From contig CBDDDL010000004.1 in the NCBI GenBank assembly GCA_965226645.1, positions 1,240,001-1,304,000 on the forward strand: a stretch of DNA of 64,000 nt, in the 5' to 3' direction. Below are positions 61,625 through 64,000 of the stretch, piece by piece (position 1 is the first letter of the stretch; each line of letters starts with the position of its first letter). Both the position numbers and the translations under genes were made by a program. The notes under the pieces are model-generated. The model worked only from the letters and a program-made list of their open reading frames with translations, was not told the origin of the DNA and did not search any database. Source of the DNA: Poriferisodalis sp965226645 (GTDB lineage: Bacteria; Actinomycetota; Acidimicrobiia; Acidimicrobiales; Poriferisodalaceae).

Positions 61625-62761
61625 CTAGGACTTGCCCGACCAACCGCCCGCAACAATATAGTCATCCACTCGAATTACGAACAGTCGCCCCGCCGCAGCC
61701 GAGTCGGCGTCTTGACTAGACGCGCTGTCTTCCCCAAATATCATCCACTCACCCGCATCACTTGCTCTTGAAATTATGCTTGGGCCGAATAGTTCTGTTA
61801 TGTCAATACCGATCAGCTCAGGGTTAGAGGGCGCTGTCAACACGGTACCGGTACCGTCCGCAATGAACCCTATCACCGTCCCCATTAGGCTATCGACACT
61901 ATTGTAGTAGTCCACAGTAGTCTGTATGTCTGCTGTTATACTGCCCGGCCTTTCGAACCAAGTTGGGTCGGATACTACGATCAACCCTTCAGTTCGGAGA
62001 ACTGCAGCACTGGCTCTAATGAACGACTCGATAAATGATTCGTCGTCGATATACCAGCCCGAACCGAAGATCAAATCGTCATGCCTCACGACCCATGTTG
62101 ACTTGATGTGCAGGGGCTCCTCGAGAATGCCAAGTTGGCCAGAAAGGTCAGTCAAGTCTAATTCGAATTCCGGCGGCGAATCCCATTCGTCTCGGTAAAT
62201 CTCAGGCAATTGCGGCAGTGCATCTCGGTGAGCGTAGGTAACCCATGTGCCCAATTCATCGGTGGCCAGCATGGTCACGCCAAACTGGAAACCCAATAGA
62301 TCGGTGCCAAGCGGACCATTCAAGTTGCGTCCACGACGAATCGGATCTGGATGCGAAACCACGTCTCCGCTTGACTCCACGATGAATACGTAGTGTTCCT
62401 CTTCTGCGCCTTGTTCATCGTTGTAGTAGGAAATCGTATCCGTGTAGCCGATGCGATCGTAACGTTCCAAGGCATCGAGAACCATCGACCTCGCCCGTAT
62501 TGCCTTTTCGGCCGCTTCGCCGCTCAAATAACCTGCTACTCCAGCGCCATTGTCATCCTGGCGCTGGACGACGGCGGCGTTCGTCTCGTCCGAGACACTG
62601 TTGCTCGGCGCACTGGGAGTGCTCGCTTCCGTCTCCGGCTGGACTGACGGCCCGGGCGGCTCACTGCACCCTGCCGACACTACTGCGACGAGCAAACAAA
62701 ATGCAGCAATAAGCAGAACTCTGGGTACTCTGGGCGCATGCCCGATGTCGTCAAATTGCAT
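61625..62761 (-). CDS. Cache-type sensory/binding lipoprotein
   Basis: 378 residues from the ATG at 62761 (AAGGA just upstream). Signal peptide with lipobox VSAGC, then a Ser/Thr/Pro linker and two similar ~130-residue halves. The first half has HYVFIVESSGDVVSHPDPIRRGRNLNG and WVTYAHRDA; the second has GFIADGTGTVLTAPSNPELIG and FVIRVDDYIVAGGW. Both fit Cache domains that bind small ligands outside the cell. No signalling domain follows, so it may feed a partner sensor. Clearly lower GC than upstream genes. Confidence 0.75.
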   Translation of the reverse strand: MQFDDIGHAPRVPRVLLIAAFCLLVAVVSAGCSEPPGPSVQPETEASTPSAPSNSVSDETNAAVVQRQDDNGAGVAGYLSGEAAEKAIRARSMVLDALERYDRIGYTDTISYYNDEQGAEEEHYVFIVESSGDVVSHPDPIRRGRNLNGPLGTDLLGFQFGVTMLATDELGTWVTYAHRDALPQLPEIYRDEWDSPPEFELDLTDLSGQLGILEEPLHIKSTWVVRHDDLIFGSGWYIDDESFIESFIRASAAVLRTEGLIVVSDPTWFERPGSITADIQTTVDYYNSVDSLMGTVIGFIADGTGTVLTAPSNPELIGIDITELFGPSIISRASDAGEWMIFGEDSASSQDADSAAAGRLFVIRVDDYIVAGGWSGKS

Positions 62762-62952
62762 TGGATCCTTGGATTCTCTCATCACCGGATTCGAGGCGCT
62801 TCGAGTCCGTTGCGCCAGTCCTGCGGTACGAGCCAGCCATTTTGTTCACCGACTCGTCGCGTGCTTGAAACAGCCCACCCTTGGTTGACGACAACTCCGC
62901 CAAGAACACCACGTTGATGTCTCGTTCCAAGGAACCGCAATCGTGATGTGGC

Positions 62953-63693
62953 CTACAGTCCTGACGGACCAGCACTATCATTAACCAGATCTACCTCAAG
63001 GGTATTCGACCAACCGCTGCAGTCGTGGTTTGAGTCATCGGCCGGCGTCCGACATATCCGAATCTCTGCTTGGTAGACGTTAATGGGAAGAGGACCGTCG
63101 TGGGAGTCAAACACACGTTTAGCCGTACCGTCACGCCCTTCGAGAGATATGCTCGCCTGATAGGGCCAGTTAGTCCAAAAATCCCAGTAGATGCAGCCTT
63201 CTTCGGTGGCTGTTGGAAATCTGGTGTCGTAGCCATCGAAAGGATCATAACTTCCGTCGAAAGCAGAGTCCAAGTTCATCTGTTGGCAGGTTAGTGAATT
63301 ATTCCAAGGCAAAACGGTATCAACTTTCCATCGAATGTGGACACTCTTTGGGTTGCAATTCGCGTTGCTGGTTACTCCATTGATTCGCGGTCTGACATAG
63401 ATCGTAACATGGTCTCCGGACGGTTCTACGGTACCTTCATAGGTGTTATCGCTATATTGGGCCCTCATGCTGAAGTTTCTCAAGCTGTTCTCGTTGGCTT
63501 CCAGCGGCCTGGCCCAACTGCCACAGTTTTGCTGCGCTTCTGCTTCCTGCGTTCCAAAAACGCCAGAATAGGCAGCTACGGATAGTCCCAATCCCAAAGC
63601 AGCGACCGTGGTGAGAAGGAACACCACCCGCCGCCAGCGTGCTCGCATAGTGCCGGTAGATGCCGAAGCTCTGATAGTCATGACGATGATCAT
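62953..63693 (-). CDS. Secreted protein of unknown function
   Basis: 246 residues, ATG start. Arg-rich n-region, hydrophobic VVFLLTTVAALGLGLSVAAYSG and a cleavage site near EAEAQQ form a signal peptide. The mature part is rich in Asn, Asp, Trp and Thr, with six Cys (NCGSW, NANCNP, LTCQQ, EGCIYW, RICRTP, HDCSGW), probably disulfide-bonded beta structure. No family recognised. Same strand and similar low GC as the Cache lipoprotein; they may have arrived together. Confidence 0.7.
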   Translation of the reverse strand: MIIVMTIRASASTGTMRARWRRVVFLLTTVAALGLGLSVAAYSGVFGTQEAEAQQNCGSWARPLEANENSLRNFSMRAQYSDNTYEGTVEPSGDHVTIYVRPRINGVTSNANCNPKSVHIRWKVDTVLPWNNSLTCQQMNLDSAFDGSYDPFDGYDTRFPTATEEGCIYWDFWTNWPYQASISLEGRDGTAKRVFDSHDGPLPINVYQAEIRICRTPADDSNHDCSGWSNTLEVDLVNDSAGPSGL

Positions 63694-64000
63694 AACAGCT
63701 TTTCGCCACTATGCAAGGAGCTGTCCCGAGCCGACGCCGACGCCGACGCCGACGTCGACGTCGACGATGCTGGTCGCCAGGCCTTGGCCCTGTAGCGGCC
63801 CCGCCGCCGCATCAGGTTCTTGTCGAGGCCCAGCGCGGCACGTGGGGGATCCTCGCAGTGTCGGCGTCGAGGAGCGCTCGCCCCAACGGCGCACCCCGCG
63901 TTCACCGGGTGCCAGCAGCAGCCCAGCGCCGCAGGCGGACCCTGCGGTCGGTCTGTGATCTGAATCGGCAGTTGTAGAGGAACTCGTCGGCGAGGCTTGC
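63694..64000. other. Right edge of the window with GACGCC/GACGTC hexamer repeats
   Basis: Around 63733-63766 there is a run of GACGCC and GACGTC hexamers. No reading frame through this segment looks like a real protein; the candidate frames are short, Arg- or Gly-Val-rich and unlike the neighbours. A gene or IS end may continue beyond the window, but nothing can be named. Confidence 0.45.

Noticed and set aside
63711..63977. Frame starting with a long Arg run at the right edge
   Set aside because: The Arg run simply translates the GACGCC/GACGTC hexamers; no support for a real protein.

Overview
The window is GC-rich, densely packed chromosomal DNA of an actinobacterium, most likely a member of the Acidimicrobiia or a relative. 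This rests on content, not on any database match. The gene set includes an actinobacterial NucS mismatch endonuclease, a CysQ resembling the mycobacterial one, luciferase-like F420-type oxidoreductases, a mycothiol-type maleylpyruvate isomerase-family protein and a Zur/ZnuABC system, and GTG starts are common. No rRNA or tRNA gene was recognised.

Layout. 1-16 kb: a UvrD-type helicase end, xth, ettA, a HAD hydrolase, an amino-acid ABC transporter (aapJQMP), cysQ, an enoyl-CoA hydratase-like gene, a PEP-utilizer-type swivel-domain protein, an MBL hydrolase and nucS. 16-33 kb: acyl-CoA metabolism (MaoC hydratase, SDRs, two crotonase-type genes, a CoA-transferase, a two-gene FAS1/MaoC dehydratase), a VanW-domain envelope protein with a broken repeat tail, a GGR-family reductase, coaA, HIT, map, two LysM lipoproteins, PAP2, msrA and two LLM oxidoreductases. 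33-38.6 kb: a probable catabolic cluster (DUF3237, MFS, enolase superfamily, TauD, DUF1330, RidA).

38.6-52.8 kb is accessory DNA. It opens with an AT-rich stretch before a DUF234-type ATPase. It then holds a hydratase, two VapBC-type toxin-antitoxin pairs, a nitroreductase, and a three-gene HNH nuclease / AAA ATPase / PIN module whose ATPase is split by an IS30-family element. An IS982-family element sits in the stop codon of an IS481-type transposase remnant. A Schlafen/AlbA_2-domain gene follows, bracketed by two copies of an approximately 99-bp repeat array with 11-bp phased sub-repeats. From 52.8 kb core genes resume: a phosphoribosyltransferase, an MFS transporter, zinc homeostasis (CDF exporter, Zur, ZnuC divergent from ZnuA-ZnuB across a Zur-type box set inside a promoter), an SDR and a nitronate monooxygenase. 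The last 2.4 kb is less GC-rich and encodes a Cache-type lipoprotein and a secreted Cys-rich protein.

A recurrent structural oddity is short tandem duplications placed on gene stop codons, at six junctions (about 17.1, 28.2, 31.0, 31.5, 40.3 and 56.1 kb). A related case is the frame-broken 15-bp repeat at the 3' end of the VanW gene. The most distinctive candidates for undescribed biology are the repeat-flanked AlbA_2 gene, the inactivated HNH/ATPase/PIN module and the stop-codon duplications.
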